Positions 16,109 to 25,331 of a DNA stretch of 64,000 nucleotides are shown in pieces. Below the pieces are notes generated by a model, which was not told where the DNA came from, did no database searches, and worked only from the letters and a program-made list of their open reading frames with translations. This stretch comes from Streptomyces sp. 2131.1 (lineage in GTDB: Bacteria; Actinomycetota; Actinomycetes; Streptomycetales; Streptomycetaceae). The DNA lies in the NCBI RefSeq assembly GCF_900105515.1, contig NZ_FNSY01000001.1, positions 434,001-498,000 of the forward strand, in the 5' to 3' direction. Within the stretch, counting starts at the first letter, position 1. Each line of letters begins with the position of its first letter. The translations under genes and the position numbers were made by a program.

Positions 16109-16318
16109 TCACCTGCGGTTCCAGCGGGCGGACCGTGCGAGGGCCGGCCCGATCCCGCGGTCGCCGCGCGGCGGGTAGCGCACCGCCCGTACGGCGGCCT
16201 CGGCCTGCTCCGCGGTGTCGATCACCGGCATCAGGATGTTCTGGGCGCCGAGATCGAGGATGTGCTTGATCATGACGGGCAGCAGCCCGGGTGCGGGGAC
16301 CGGGTGGAGGACGCCCAC
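16109..16318 (-). pseudogene. Internal remnant of an HpcH/HpaI-type aldolase
   Basis: The frame [20 protein letters not shown] followed by [27 protein letters not shown] matches the middle of 2,4-dihydroxyhept-2-enedioate (HpaI-type) aldolases, including the RYPPxGxRG and ALARxxRWN motifs. Full-length enzymes have about 255 residues; here about 60 remain, with no N-terminal half and a stop straight after WNRR. The 180 bp between this stop and the Rieske start show nothing I can recognise. Confidence 0.7.
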
Positions 16319-16357
16319 AGGGGGTGGACCGGGATCGTCCGCCGCGAGGGACGCGTC

Positions 16358-16386
16358 GGCGAGGAGAGCCGGCGGCCCTCCTCGCC
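16358..16386 (-). terminator. Terminator after the phospholipase C gene
   Basis: GGCGAGGAG and CTCCTCGCC form a perfect 9-bp stem with an 11-nt GC-rich loop, 14 bp beyond the leftward stop codon at 16400. Confidence 0.55.
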
Positions 16387-16399
16387 GAGGCGGGCCCTG

Positions 16400-18448
16400 T
16401 CAGCCGCTGACGCTGGGCAGGCCGTTCTCCAGGTGGCCGACGAACCGCTGCGACCATGTGGTGTCCGAGGACGCGGTGACGGTGTGGTCGTACCAGCCGG
16501 CACCGTAGGTGAGCGGCGAGAAGTCGTCCGTCACGGTGTTGCCGGCGGGCACGGTGTACGTCCAGGGCCCGCCGGTGCGGTACGCGTTCGCCCTGATGGT
16601 GAACGTCACGGCGGACGCGCCGCGGTTGGTCAGGGTGAAACGCAGCTTGACGGTCCCCGAGACGCTGACGACGGAGGCGGCCACGAGGAGGTCCTTGCCT
16701 GCCTTGGTGGCGTTGCCCTTGAAGCGGCGCATGAACCGGTTGGGGCCGAGGACGGTCAGGTCGTAGAGGCCGTCGCCGTACCCGGGGCCGCAGTTGTAGA
16801 AGTCGGTGGCACTGCCGCCCGCGGCGACCGTGTACGGCCAGGGGCCTCCCGAACGCTGCGTGCCGTTGGTGTAGACGGCGAAGTGGCAGGTCGCGCCTCC
16901 CCCGTTGGCCGTCCTGATGTTGGCCTGGACGGAACTGCCGGAGGTGGTGAAGGCGGTCAGGTCGGCCGTGGGCTGGTAGGGCAGGGCTCGTGCCTTGCGG
17001 GTGCCGGCTTCCTGGGTGGGCGGTTCGTTGTCCACCGGCGCGGGGTTGGGCAGGCCGGCGCACTGGCCCATGTCGACGGTGGTGGTGGCGGTGGCCGGCA
17101 GGGCGGGCAGGCCGTATACAGGGCTGGCGAAGTCGAACATGGTGGTGAGGTCGCCGCACACCGCGCGTCTCCAGGCGCTGATGTTGGGACAGGTGGCCGG
17201 CTTGCCGATCGCGGCCGTCCACTCCTCCAGGAACCGCAGTACCGATGTGTGGTCGCTGGTCTGGGAGTTGACGTAGCCGCCCCGGCTCCATGGGGAGATC
17301 GCGATCATCGGCACGCGGAAGCCGAGGCCGATGCTCGTCCCGCCGATGAACTCGTCGGCCGTGCCGGCCGCCGGGGTGGGCGGCGGAACGTGGTCGAAGT
17401 AGCCGTCGTTCTCGTCGTAGTTGAGGAAGAGGATGGTGGAGTTGAAGACGTCCGGGTCGGCGTTGAGGGCGTCGATGACCTTGTGGACGAAGTGGGCGCC
17501 GTTGGCCGGCGTCGCCATGGGGTGCTCGGAGTAGTTCTGGTCGGGGACGATCCACGACACCTGCGGCAGCGTGCCCGCCCGTACGTCGGCGGCTATCGCG
17601 TCACAGATGTCGGCGGCCACGTCGCCGGGCTCGGTGGTGCCCCGGGGGACCGTCGACATGCCCTTGCTCCGCAGCGGGCTGCCGGCCGGGGCCGAGGTGA
17701 ACTGTGCGAAGTAGGCGAGCCCGTTGTCACCGTAGTTGTCCGTCGACTGGTAGACCTTCCAGCTGACGGCAGCCTTCTCCAGCGCCTCCGCGTACGTCTC
17801 CCAGGTCAGCCCGGACTCGCTGCCGCCGTCCTTGGAGGACTCGCTGATCTTTCCGCTCCACAGAAAGGTGCGGTTGGGGCCGGTCGCGCTCATCCCGGAG
17901 GCGTGGTAGGCGTCGCAGACGGTCCAGTTGTCGGCCAGGGCGTAGTGGAAGGGGATGTCCTCACGGGTCAGGTAGCCCAGGGAGCGCAGGCCCTTGGCGG
18001 AGACCCAGGAATCCATCCTGCCGCGGTTCCACGCCGCGTGCTGGCTGGCCCAGTCGTGGGCCAGGTCCCCGCTGCACTGGGCGAGCCGTTCGGGGTCGGC
18101 GCCACCTGAGGCCTGCGTCGCGCTGAGTTGCCAGGGGTAGTGGCGGCCGGTGCCGTTCGGCTGGTCGAAGACGCCGCGGCCGCCCGGCAGTTCGACGGTG
18201 CTCCGGTCGGAGAAGCCCCGTACGCCCTTGAGCAGCCCGAAGTAATGGTCGAAGCTGCGGTTCTCCTGCATGAGGATCACGATGTGCTTCGCGTCCTTCA
18301 GCGTCCCGGTCGCGGCCGTCTCCCCGGCGGGGGCGTTCCGCGCCTCGGCGGCTGCCGCGCGGTCCGCCCGGGGTCCGCTCATCCCTGCCGCTGCCGCCGC
18401 CGTCGCCGCGCCGAGGGCGATGAAGTCACGTCGATTTGGCTTGCGCAT
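16400..18448 (-). CDS. Secreted phospholipase C (phosphocholine-type phosphoesterase)
   Basis: A 682-residue exported enzyme. The N-terminus MRKPNRRDFIALGAATAAAA is a twin-arginine signal. The catalytic phosphoesterase domain (about 50-460) starts with HIVILMQENRSFDHYFGLLK, and later shows SWIVPDQNYSEHP, NYDENDGYFDHVPPP and RVPMIAISPWSRGGYV, as in Pseudomonas PlcH/PlcN and actinobacterial homologues. Two repeats of a C-terminal beta-domain (DUF756-type, about 500-680) follow, each with a GGPWxYTV phrase. It probably cleaves phosphatidylcholine or related lipids outside the cell to release phosphate or choline. The gene stands alone with its own terminator. Confidence 0.9.
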   Translation of the reverse strand: MRKPNRRDFIALGAATAAAAAGMSGPRADRAAAAEARNAPAGETAATGTLKDAKHIVILMQENRSFDHYFGLLKGVRGFSDRSTVELPGGRGVFDQPNGTGRHYPWQLSATQASGGADPERLAQCSGDLAHDWASQHAAWNRGRMDSWVSAKGLRSLGYLTREDIPFHYALADNWTVCDAYHASGMSATGPNRTFLWSGKISESSKDGGSESGLTWETYAEALEKAAVSWKVYQSTDNYGDNGLAYFAQFTSAPAGSPLRSKGMSTVPRGTTEPGDVAADICDAIAADVRAGTLPQVSWIVPDQNYSEHPMATPANGAHFVHKVIDALNADPDVFNSTILFLNYDENDGYFDHVPPPTPAAGTADEFIGGTSIGLGFRVPMIAISPWSRGGYVNSQTSDHTSVLRFLEEWTAAIGKPATCPNISAWRRAVCGDLTTMFDFASPVYGLPALPATATTTVDMGQCAGLPNPAPVDNEPPTQEAGTRKARALPYQPTADLTAFTTSGSSVQANIRTANGGGATCHFAVYTNGTQRSGGPWPYTVAAGGSATDFYNCGPGYGDGLYDLTVLGPNRFMRRFKGNATKAGKDLLVAASVVSVSGTVKLRFTLTNRGASAVTFTIRANAYRTGGPWTYTVPAGNTVTDDFSPLTYGAGWYDHTVTASSDTTWSQRFVGHLENGLPSVSG

Positions 18449-18480
18449 GACACTCCTAGAACGTCGGTACCGGACGTTGG

Positions 18481-19968
18481 CTACAGACCCGGGCCCTGGT
18501 ATGCGCCCCGGTTGGGCTTCGTGGCCGACGGAACAGCGCTGCCCCAGTAGTCGCGGCCACCGTTGTCGGTGATGACGGCACCGTTGCCGAGGGCGGGCGA
18601 GGTGGACCTGAGCTTGTAGCCGTCGGCCTCGTGGATCGAGCTGCCGCCGGTGCCGGGTGCGACGAACTGCGGATCACCGGCGATACCGTTGGAGGTGGGC
18701 CGGGGCACACCCTGGAAGACGTTCCAGTACCACTGGATACCGGACTTGGCGGGCAGTTGGGAGTCGGACGTGCCGACGAAGATGTTGTTCTCGACGACAC
18801 TCGTGCCGGGGAGTGTGACGTTGAACTTCTTGTCCGTGCAGTAGAGGACGTTGTTGTACATGTGCAGCGCCGACCGGCCCGCGCTGTTGCTGCTCATACG
18901 GCAGTCGTTCTCGGAGATGTTGTAGCGGATGACCTGCTTGGCGCCGCCGATGGTGCCGCAGCCGTCGCAGTCGAGGAAGAAACCGCCGATGTTGTCGCGG
19001 CTGTAGTTGTACTGGATCGTGCAGTAGCCGGTGTTCCCCCAGTCGCAGTCGAATGCCTGGCTGTCGGCGGCGGACATCTTGGTGGTGTCGTACACGGCGT
19101 TCTTCTGGATGGTCGGGTTGTGGTCGCCGAGCACCCAGATCCCGGCGAAGTTGCCGCCCGAGAAGGGGTAGACGCCGTTCCCGATGCCGGACGCGTCGTT
19201 GTACTGGATCATCGGGGAGTCGGCGTAGCTGACGATGACGCCGTCACCGCCGACGTCCTTGACGGTGTTGTACTCCACGAGGACGCCGCTGCCCTTGGCG
19301 GCCATGGAACCGGTACGGATCTTCAGACCGCCGCCACCGGTGTTGCTCACGGTGTTGTGGTGCACGTGTACGTCGTTGAGCGTGGAGTTCGCCCCGGTGG
19401 CACCGGTGACCACGCTTCCCGACTGGACGTAGTCCTCGGTGACCGAACCGGTCTTGTTGGTCTGGCCGGCCACCCGGTCGATGATCAGGTTGCCCACGTC
19501 GAACCCGGTGTGGGCCATGCCGTCGGTGGCGGAGATCCGCAGGCCGGTGCGCCGGGCGAGGGAGCCGGCCGGGTTGGTGATCCTGAGGTAACTGATCGTC
19601 CAGTGGTCCTGGTCGGTCAGCGAGACGGCGTCCGCGGCTCCGTCGCCGTTCAGGACGGGCAGTTCACCCGAGCCGTAGCGGGTGAGCGTGATGGGCCGGC
19701 TCGCGGTGCCGCTGCCCTTGGGGGCGAGCGCGCCCTTGCAGGTGGTTCCGGAGGCGAAGGCGAGGGTGTCGCCGGCCGCATAGGTCTTGCCGTTGGCCTG
19801 GACGATGCTGTTGAAGGGGCTGGCCTGGGTGCCGGTCCCCGCGGTGGACCGCGAGCAGTCGACGTACGTGGTGGAGTCGGCTGCCGAAGCCGGCTGGCCG
19901 GGCAGGACAGCGGAGCCGACGAGGGCGACGGATGCGGCGAGGAGCACACGACTGGCTCTGATGCTCAT
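18481..19968 (-). CDS. Secreted right-handed parallel beta-helix repeat protein
   Basis: The 495-residue product has a Sec signal (MSIRASRVLLAASVALVGSA to about residue 32, AxA cleavage near QPASAAD). The body is rich in beta-helix coils with phrases such as HHNTVSNTGGGGLKI, VEYNTVKDVGGDGVIV and IQYNDASGIGN, as in pectate-lyase-like and polysaccharide lyase or hydrolase families. Four cysteines near DCDGCGTIGG may form disulfides. I set the start at 19968 because AGGAGG lies 7 nt upstream. A -35/-10 pair is visible further up. Substrate is unknown; a plant or microbial polysaccharide is likely. Confidence 0.82.
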   Translation of the reverse strand: MSIRASRVLLAASVALVGSAVLPGQPASAADSTTYVDCSRSTAGTGTQASPFNSIVQANGKTYAAGDTLAFASGTTCKGALAPKGSGTASRPITLTRYGSGELPVLNGDGAADAVSLTDQDHWTISYLRITNPAGSLARRTGLRISATDGMAHTGFDVGNLIIDRVAGQTNKTGSVTEDYVQSGSVVTGATGANSTLNDVHVHHNTVSNTGGGGLKIRTGSMAAKGSGVLVEYNTVKDVGGDGVIVSYADSPMIQYNDASGIGNGVYPFSGGNFAGIWVLGDHNPTIQKNAVYDTTKMSAADSQAFDCDWGNTGYCTIQYNYSRDNIGGFFLDCDGCGTIGGAKQVIRYNISENDCRMSSNSAGRSALHMYNNVLYCTDKKFNVTLPGTSVVENNIFVGTSDSQLPAKSGIQWYWNVFQGVPRPTSNGIAGDPQFVAPGTGGSSIHEADGYKLRSTSPALGNGAVITDNGGRDYWGSAVPSATKPNRGAYQGPGL

Positions 19969-19996
19969 GCGAGAACCTCCTGGGGTGGGTGGCCCG

Positions 19997-20025
19997 AAAG
20001 TAGAGGTCACGATTGATCAGGTCAA
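19997..20025 (-). promoter_or_regulatory. Probable promoter of the beta-helix gene
   Basis: Read leftwards, TTGACC (20020-20025) and TACTTT (19997-20002) are spaced 17 bp, ending 29 bp before the start codon. Several TGATC half-sites lie in and above it (20011-20060), which may be an operator for a LacI-type or other repressor. A LacI remnant lies next door at 20108. Confidence 0.45.
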
Positions 20026-20107
20026 GAGATTCGCTCAACGCAATCGCTCATTGATCGAATGATCGATACAAGGGGCAGAAAAGCCCGGTTACGTTCATCC
20101 GACACCG

Positions 20108-20437
20108 TCAGCGGGCCGGTCCACCACAGGAGTCGCGGACGGTGAGCGTGGGCAACAGCTGCACGTGCCGCACGGGCGGGACGAGGGCGCCGCCGCCTCC
20201 CGTCCTGCGCAGGAGCAGCTCGGCCGCCTCGGCCCCGACCGCCTTCTTCGGCGGGGCGACCGGGGTGAGCGGCGGGGCTCCCAGGGCGGCGAAGACGTCG
20301 TCGTAACCGATCACGGACAGGTCCTCGGGCACCCTGAGTCCTCGGGCCCGCGTCGGGCGGCCCAGAGCGTCATGACACTCCTCCCCCGTCACCGCCGAAG
20401 CACCGTCGCCGACGCCGGTGGCCCGGGAAGCCGTCAT
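20108..20437 (-). pseudogene. C-terminal remnant of a LacI-family repressor
   Basis: The frame contains RARGLRVPEDLSVIGYDDVF, then APPLTPVAPP, GAEAAELLLRR and a final LPTLTVRDSCGG. These are in order the last quarter of a LacI/PurR ligand-binding domain (RGLRVPEDLSVVGFDD, PPLTTV, GxxAAxLLL, PTxLVVRxS). The DNA-binding domain and most of the sensor are absent, and residues before about 20350 are not recognisable. It probably once controlled the adjacent beta-helix gene. Confidence 0.7.
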
Positions 20438-20458
20438 CCGACCACAGCTTGGTCTATC

Positions 20459-21124
20459 TCAGTTCCGCCGCGTCCTTGCCACGGACAGGGCGCCGACAAC
20501 CTCCCGGACGACGCGCTCCGCGTCCTCGGGGTTGTTCACGACGTCGGTCCTGTTCATGTCGATCACGAGGACGTCGCTGGCGGAGTAGTGCTCGCGCACC
20601 CAGTCGTCGTATCCGGACCACAGCGTCCGGTAGTACTCGACGAGGCCCGTGTCCTGCTCGAAGTCCCGCCCCCGCAGACCGATGCGGAGCAGCACCGTCT
20701 CGAAGTCCGCCTTGAGGTACACCATGAGATCCGGCGCCTTGCGGTACGGCAGGCCGTCGATCTCCCGCATCATCTCGGCGAGCAGCCCCTCGTACACCTG
20801 CATCTCCAGGGCACTGATCCTGCCGAGGTCGTGGTTGACCTTGGCGAAGTACCAGTCCTCGTAGATCGACCGGTCGAGGACGTTGTCGTCCTGCCGGTAC
20901 GCCTCCTTGATCGCGGCGAACCGCGTCTGGAGGAAGTAGAGCTGGAGCAGGAAGGGGTAGCGTTTCGCCGCTATCTCCTCGGGGCCGGCCGTGTAGAAGA
21001 GCGGCAGGATCGGATTGTCCTCCACGCTCTCGTAGAAGACCTTGCTCCCCAGCTCCTTGGCGATCAGCTCGGCCACGCTCGTCTTGCCGATCCCGATCAT
21101 GCCGCCGACGCAGATCACTGCCAT
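20459..21124 (-). CDS. Deoxynucleoside kinase
   Basis: The 221-residue product has the dNK family P-loop GGMIGIGKTSVAEL (residues 7-20), YFLQTRFAAIKEAY, the catalytic LDRSIYEDWYF with the DRS motif, and RGRDFEQ for the lid. Family members phosphorylate deoxyadenosine, deoxyguanosine or deoxycytidine in salvage. Length is typical (about 210-220). A diverged copy of its last 33 codons is found at 26168-26265 in the same orientation, so the B12 gene block lies between two related 3' ends. Exact substrate cannot be told. Confidence 0.87.
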   Translation of the reverse strand: MAVICVGGMIGIGKTSVAELIAKELGSKVFYESVEDNPILPLFYTAGPEEIAAKRYPFLLQLYFLQTRFAAIKEAYRQDDNVLDRSIYEDWYFAKVNHDLGRISALEMQVYEGLLAEMMREIDGLPYRKAPDLMVYLKADFETVLLRIGLRGRDFEQDTGLVEYYRTLWSGYDDWVREHYSASDVLVIDMNRTDVVNNPEDAERVVREVVGALSVARTRRN

Positions 21125-21348
21125 ACCTCGCTTCTTTCCCGGGCGCCGTCAGCGGGGCGCGAGGCGATCTGGCACTCCTCTCCCGGGACGTCCGAAGGGA
21201 TCATATCGGCGCGGTGGCGGCTGCCGGTCCCGGGCGCGGCCGGCCGGCGGCCCGGTCGTCCCGGGCGGCGGGGTACGGCACGAAGGTGCTGCCGGTCGCG
21301 TCGGCCCCGGGCGATCCACTCCGCGTCCGGGGCCGCTGGAGCGACTCC

Positions 21349-22131
21349 CTACGGCTCCTCCGTGATCCGCAGCAGGTACGTGTCCATGATCCAGCCGTGC
21401 CGCTCGCGGGCCTCGGCCCGGATCTGCCGGATGCGGTCGGAGACCTCGTGGAGCGGGCCGGAGACGAGGAGTTCGTCCGGGGTGCCGAGGTAGGCGCCCC
21501 AATAGATCCACACGTCGTCGCCGTCGACCTGGGTGAACGACTCGTGCGCGTCGAGCATGACGACGATGTCACCGTCGTCGTTCCGGCCGACGTCCCCGAG
21601 GCGGCGGGCCGGGGTGATGTGCACCGGGCGGCCCACCTGGTTGAGCGGGATGCGGTGTCGGGCGGTCAGCGATGCGACGCTCGTGATGCCGGGAATCACC
21701 TCGACGCCCACACTGAACGCGCCGCGGTCCTCGATGTCGCCGAGGATGCCGAGTGTGCTGTCGTACAGGGACGGGTCTCCCCAGACGAGGAAGGCCCCCG
21801 TCTCGCCTGCCGTCATCTCCTCGCGCATCGCCCGCTCGAAGATCTCTCCGCGCCGCTCACGCCAGTCCTGGACGGCCGCCGCGTAGTCGGAGCGGTCCAT
21901 CGGGCGCCGATCGCGGCCGGGGTCCTCGATCTCCACGACACGGTACGAGCCCTGCGCGTGCTCCTCGATCATCCGGTGGCGCAGGTCGGTCAGGGACGCC
22001 TTGTCGGGTCCCTTGCCCACGATGAAGAAGACGTCGGCGCGGCGGATCGCCTTCACGGCCTGGAGGGTCAGGTGGTCGGGATCACCGGCCCCGATGCCGA
22101 TGACGAGGACCGTGCGCTGTTCCGTACTCAT
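21349..22131 (-). CDS. cobF: Precorrin-6A synthase (deacetylating), CobF
   Basis: The 260-residue product is a SAM-dependent tetrapyrrole methylase: LVIGIGAGDPDHLTLQAVKA at the N-terminus, the FLVWGDPSLYDSTL loop, VIPGITSVASLTA, and WIYWGAYLG near the end. The spacing and the long insert around RRPMDRSDY fit CobF, which in aerobic cobalamin synthesis methylates C-1 of precorrin-5 and removes acetate. It is divergent from btuFCD, across a leader that holds a riboswitch for the other strand. I saw no riboswitch on its own side. Confidence 0.88.
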   Translation of the reverse strand: MSTEQRTVLVIGIGAGDPDHLTLQAVKAIRRADVFFIVGKGPDKASLTDLRHRMIEEHAQGSYRVVEIEDPGRDRRPMDRSDYAAAVQDWRERRGEIFERAMREEMTAGETGAFLVWGDPSLYDSTLGILGDIEDRGAFSVGVEVIPGITSVASLTARHRIPLNQVGRPVHITPARRLGDVGRNDDGDIVVMLDAHESFTQVDGDDVWIYWGAYLGTPDELLVSGPLHEVSDRIRQIRAEARERHGWIMDTYLLRITEEP

Positions 22132-22189
22132 GCCGGCAGTCTTCCAGGGACCTCTCCCGCGTCGCCGCGCCCGCCCCGGTCTCCGGGTG

Positions 22190-22325
22190 TACCTGGTCAT
22201 TACGTACGATCACCAGGTCAAAGCCGCGGCAGGAGCCAGGAAGCCGGTGCGAATCCGGCACGGTCCCGCCACTGTGACCGCGCATGCCCCCGGGGTGTCC
22301 GCGGAAGTCAGGTCACTGACCTGCC
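22190..22325 (+). promoter_or_regulatory. Cobalamin riboswitch controlling btuFCD
   Basis: The leader contains GGAAGCCGGTGCGAATCCGG, CACGGTCCCGCCACTGTGAC and the 3' element GCGGAAGTCAGGTCACTGAC, all hallmarks of AdoCbl riboswitches. A GC-rich stretch then leads to a GCAGGAGG ribosome site at about 22355-22362, which could be masked when the ligand is bound. Confidence 0.92.
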
Positions 22326-22368
22326 GCGGGCCCGATCCGAGGAGCGCGGACTCCGCAGGAGGCTTCCC

Positions 22369-23436
22369 ATGCACGACGGTCACAGCCGTCCCCCTTTCTC
22401 GTCCCCCTCGTCCCCCTCGTCGCCCGCGGCTTCACGCGGACGCGGTCCGGCACGCCTCGTCGCCGCCGTCACCGCGCTGTCGGCGCTCGTGCTGACGGCC
22501 GGCTGCGGCTCGTCCGGCACCACCGCCGACTCCCCGGAGCCGGGTACCTCGGCGGCGAAGGGCTTCCCCGTCACCATCGACAACTGCGGGGTCACGACGA
22601 CGTACACCGAACCGCCGTCCCGCGCGGTGACCATCCACCAGCATCCGGCCGAACTGATGCTCTCGCTGGGGCTGAAGGACCGGATGGCCGGTACGTCGTA
22701 CCCCGACTCGGCGGTGCTGCCCGCTCTGCGCGAGGACTTCGCGTCGATCCCGCAGCTGTCGAAGCAGGCGCCGTCCTTCGAGAAGGTCCTCGACAGCGAT
22801 CCCGACTTCGTCTACGGCGGGTACGCCAGCGCGTTCGCGGAGAAGGAGGGCCGTTCGCGCAAGGCGTTCCGGGACGCGGGCATCGACACCTACCTCAACC
22901 GGGAGAACTGCGCCGGGAAGAAGGGGGTGACCATGCGGGACACGTACACCGAGATACGTACGATCGGCAGGATCTTCGGTGTCTCCGACCGCGCGTCCGC
23001 CCTCGTCTCCGAGCTGCGCACCCGGGTCGACAAGGCGAGCGCGGCCGTGAAGGAAGCGCGTGACGTCTCCGTGTTCGTCTACGACAGCGGCGACAAGTCC
23101 GCTTTCACGGCCGGCGGCAAGGGCCTGGGCAACGAGCTGATCGACCTGGCGGGCGGCAGGAACGTCTTCTCCGACCTGGACGACGTGTTCGGCGACGTCT
23201 CGTGGGAGCAGGTCGTCGACCGCAAGCCGGACGTGATCGCCATCTACGACTACGCGGGCACCACCGTCGCGCAGAAGAAGAGGTTCCTGCTCTCCCAGCC
23301 CGCCCTGGCGGACGTGCCCGCGATCAGGAACAAGCGTTTCGTGGTCCTGCCGCTGACCGACACCCTCGTCGGCATCCGCTCGGCGGACGCGGTGGGGGAT
23401 CTGGCGCGCGGTCTGCACCCGGAAAGCTTCAAGTGA
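22369..23436 (+). CDS. btuF: B12 ABC transporter substrate-binding lipoprotein
   Basis: The 355-residue product has a long Ser/Pro-rich N-terminus, then a lipoprotein signal with lipobox LTAGC (Cys46). The mature part is a type III periplasmic-binding fold: RAVTIHQHPAELMLSLGLKD, DFVYGGYASAF, SWEQVVDRKPDVIAIYDY. It is close in sequence style to Fe-siderophore binders, but the cobalamin riboswitch directly upstream makes B12 or another corrinoid the likely ligand. The ATG at 22369 follows GCAGGAGG. The stop overlaps the permease start (GTGA). Confidence 0.85.
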   Translation: MHDGHSRPPFSSPSSPSSPAASRGRGPARLVAAVTALSALVLTAGCGSSGTTADSPEPGTSAAKGFPVTIDNCGVTTTYTEPPSRAVTIHQHPAELMLSLGLKDRMAGTSYPDSAVLPALREDFASIPQLSKQAPSFEKVLDSDPDFVYGGYASAFAEKEGRSRKAFRDAGIDTYLNRENCAGKKGVTMRDTYTEIRTIGRIFGVSDRASALVSELRTRVDKASAAVKEARDVSVFVYDSGDKSAFTAGGKGLGNELIDLAGGRNVFSDLDDVFGDVSWEQVVDRKPDVIAIYDYAGTTVAQKKRFLLSQPALADVPAIRNKRFVVLPLTDTLVGIRSADAVGDLARGLHPESFK

Positions 23437-24524
23437 CGGCGCTCGCCAAGAGCTCCGAGAACACCGCCGTGGTGAAGCCGCGCAACCGGGCCACGTTCGC
23501 TGTCACCCTGGTGGCGCTCGCCGCGCTCCTGGTCGTCTGCTCGACCGCGGGACTCGCCCTCGGCTCGGTGCACGTACCGCCCGCCGAGGTGTGGGGCATC
23601 GTCACGCACGCGCTCGGCGCCGACTGGACGGAGCCCACCTGGACCCGTGCGCGGGAGACGATCGTGCTCGACGTACGCGGGCCCCGCGTCCTGCTCGGCG
23701 CGGTCACCGGCGCGGGCCTCGCCGTCGTCGGTACGGCGCTCCAGGCGCTGGTACGCAACCCGCTCGCCGAGCCGTACCTCCTCGGCGCGTCCTCCGGCGC
23801 CTCGCTCGGCGCGGTCGCGGTGATCGTGTTCGGGTCGAGCTTCTTCGGAACGGTCTCCCTGTCGGCGGCCGCGTTCGCGGGGGCGCTGGGCGCACTCGTA
23901 CTCGTCTACGCCGCAGCCCGCACCGGTGGCCGCATCACCTCGATGCGGCTCGTCCTGGCGGGGGTGGCGGTGGCGTCGGTGCTCAACGCGCTGCTGAACC
24001 TGCTGCTCCTGACGACGGACAACGGCAACGAGGCGCGCACGGTCCTCGCCTGGACCATGGGCGGTCTCGGCGGTGTGTCCTGGGGATCGCTCCGGCTGCC
24101 CGGTCTCGCGCTGCTGCTCGGCATCGCTGTCCTCATGGTGCAGGCCCCGAACCTCAACCTCCTGCTGGCCGGGGAGGAGGCCGCCGCCACCATGGGCCTG
24201 GACGTCGCACGGTTCCGGGCCCGCATGTTCGTGCTCGTGTCGCTGGTCACCGGTGTGCTGGTCGCCGCGGCCGGACCCATCGGCTTCGTGGGCCTGATGC
24301 TGCCGCACATCGTGCGGCTGCTCGTCGGCGGCGACCATCGGCGCGTGCTGCCGGCCGCCGCGCTGGGCGGTGCGTCCTTCCTAATCCTGTCCGACATCGT
24401 GGCGCGGACCGTGACGGCGCCGGAGGAGATCCCGGTCGGCGTACTCACCGCCCTGTGCGGCGGCCCGTTCTTCCTGTGGCTGATGCGGCGTGATGCGCGC
24501 AAGAAGGCGGGAGGCCCGGCATGA
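23433..24524 (+). CDS. btuC: B12 ABC transporter permease (FecCD/BtuC family)
   Basis: The 363-residue product is a polytopic FecCD-family permease with about ten membrane segments. Typical phrases are [40 protein letters not shown], and [19 protein letters not shown], the coupling region that meets the ATPase. The GTG start overlaps the btuF stop and its own stop overlaps btuD (ATGA), so the three genes are one translational unit. Confidence 0.9.
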   Translation: MTALAKSSENTAVVKPRNRATFAVTLVALAALLVVCSTAGLALGSVHVPPAEVWGIVTHALGADWTEPTWTRARETIVLDVRGPRVLLGAVTGAGLAVVGTALQALVRNPLAEPYLLGASSGASLGAVAVIVFGSSFFGTVSLSAAAFAGALGALVLVYAAARTGGRITSMRLVLAGVAVASVLNALLNLLLLTTDNGNEARTVLAWTMGGLGGVSWGSLRLPGLALLLGIAVLMVQAPNLNLLLAGEEAAATMGLDVARFRARMFVLVSLVTGVLVAAAGPIGFVGLMLPHIVRLLVGGDHRRVLPAAALGGASFLILSDIVARTVTAPEEIPVGVLTALCGGPFFLWLMRRDARKKAGGPA

Positions 24525-25321
24525 CGGGGGCCGAACTGCGCGTCGAGGGCGTCACCCTCACGGCGGGCACACGACGACTGGTCCACGACGTCACGCTCAC
24601 GGCCCATCCCGGCGAGACAATAGGCCTCGTCGGTCCGAACGGCAGCGGCAAGTCCAGCCTGCTGCGCGCCGTCTACCGCGTCCTGCGCCCGGAGGCCGGG
24701 ACCGTCCGCGTCGACGGTGCCGACGCCTGGTCCCTGCCCCCGCGCCGACTCGCGCGCACGCTGGCCGCGGTCGTGCAGGACGCTCCGTCCGGCCTCGATC
24801 TGAGTGTGCGGGAAGTCGTCGCGATGGGCCGGACCCCGCACAAGCGGCTCCTGTCGGGCGACACGTTCGAGGACGCTGCCGCGATCGAGGCCGCACTCGC
24901 CTCGGTCGACGCCGTCGCCCTGGCCGACCGCCCCTTCGACCGCCTCTCCGGCGGCGAACGCCGGCGGGTGCTGATCGCCCGCGCCCTGGCCCAGGATCCG
25001 TCGCTGCTCGTCCTGGACGAACCGACCAACCACCTGGACATCCGGCATCAGTTGGAGGTCCTGACCGTCCTGCGCCGACTGCCCGCGACGGTTCTCGTCG
25101 CCCTGCACGACCTGAACCTGGCCGCGCACTACTGCGATCGTCTGTACGTGCTGCGCGACGGCGGCGTCGTCGCGTCCGGGCCACCGCACGAGGTGCTCAC
25201 TCCGCGCCTGCTCGCTGAGGTCTACGAGGTGGCGGCCGAGGTCGCGGTGCATCCCCGCACGGGCCGTCCCCAGGTGACGTTCCTGCCGGCGGACGGGCCG
25301 TCGCCCGGCGCGGAGGGGTGA
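24521..25321 (+). CDS. btuD: B12 ABC transporter ATP-binding protein
   Basis: The 266-residue ATPase has Walker [13 protein letters not shown]-loop AVVQDAPSG, signature [16 protein letters not shown], Walker [14 protein letters not shown] and the H-switch LHDLNLA. It completes the riboswitch-controlled uptake system. The 3' end lies 10 bp from the stop of the convergent FhuF-like gene. Confidence 0.9.
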   Translation: MTGAELRVEGVTLTAGTRRLVHDVTLTAHPGETIGLVGPNGSGKSSLLRAVYRVLRPEAGTVRVDGADAWSLPPRRLARTLAAVVQDAPSGLDLSVREVVAMGRTPHKRLLSGDTFEDAAAIEAALASVDAVALADRPFDRLSGGERRRVLIARALAQDPSLLVLDEPTNHLDIRHQLEVLTVLRRLPATVLVALHDLNLAAHYCDRLYVLRDGGVVASGPPHEVLTPRLLAEVYEVAAEVAVHPRTGRPQVTFLPADGPSPGAEG

Positions 25322-25331
25322 CCGGACCCGG

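Noticed and set aside
14519..18109. Very long rightward open frame (over 1,100 codons)
   Set aside because: It runs antisense to the Rieske and phospholipase genes and through decayed DNA. Its sequence is Gly/Arg/Val-rich without motifs, as expected from the complement of high-GC coding DNA.
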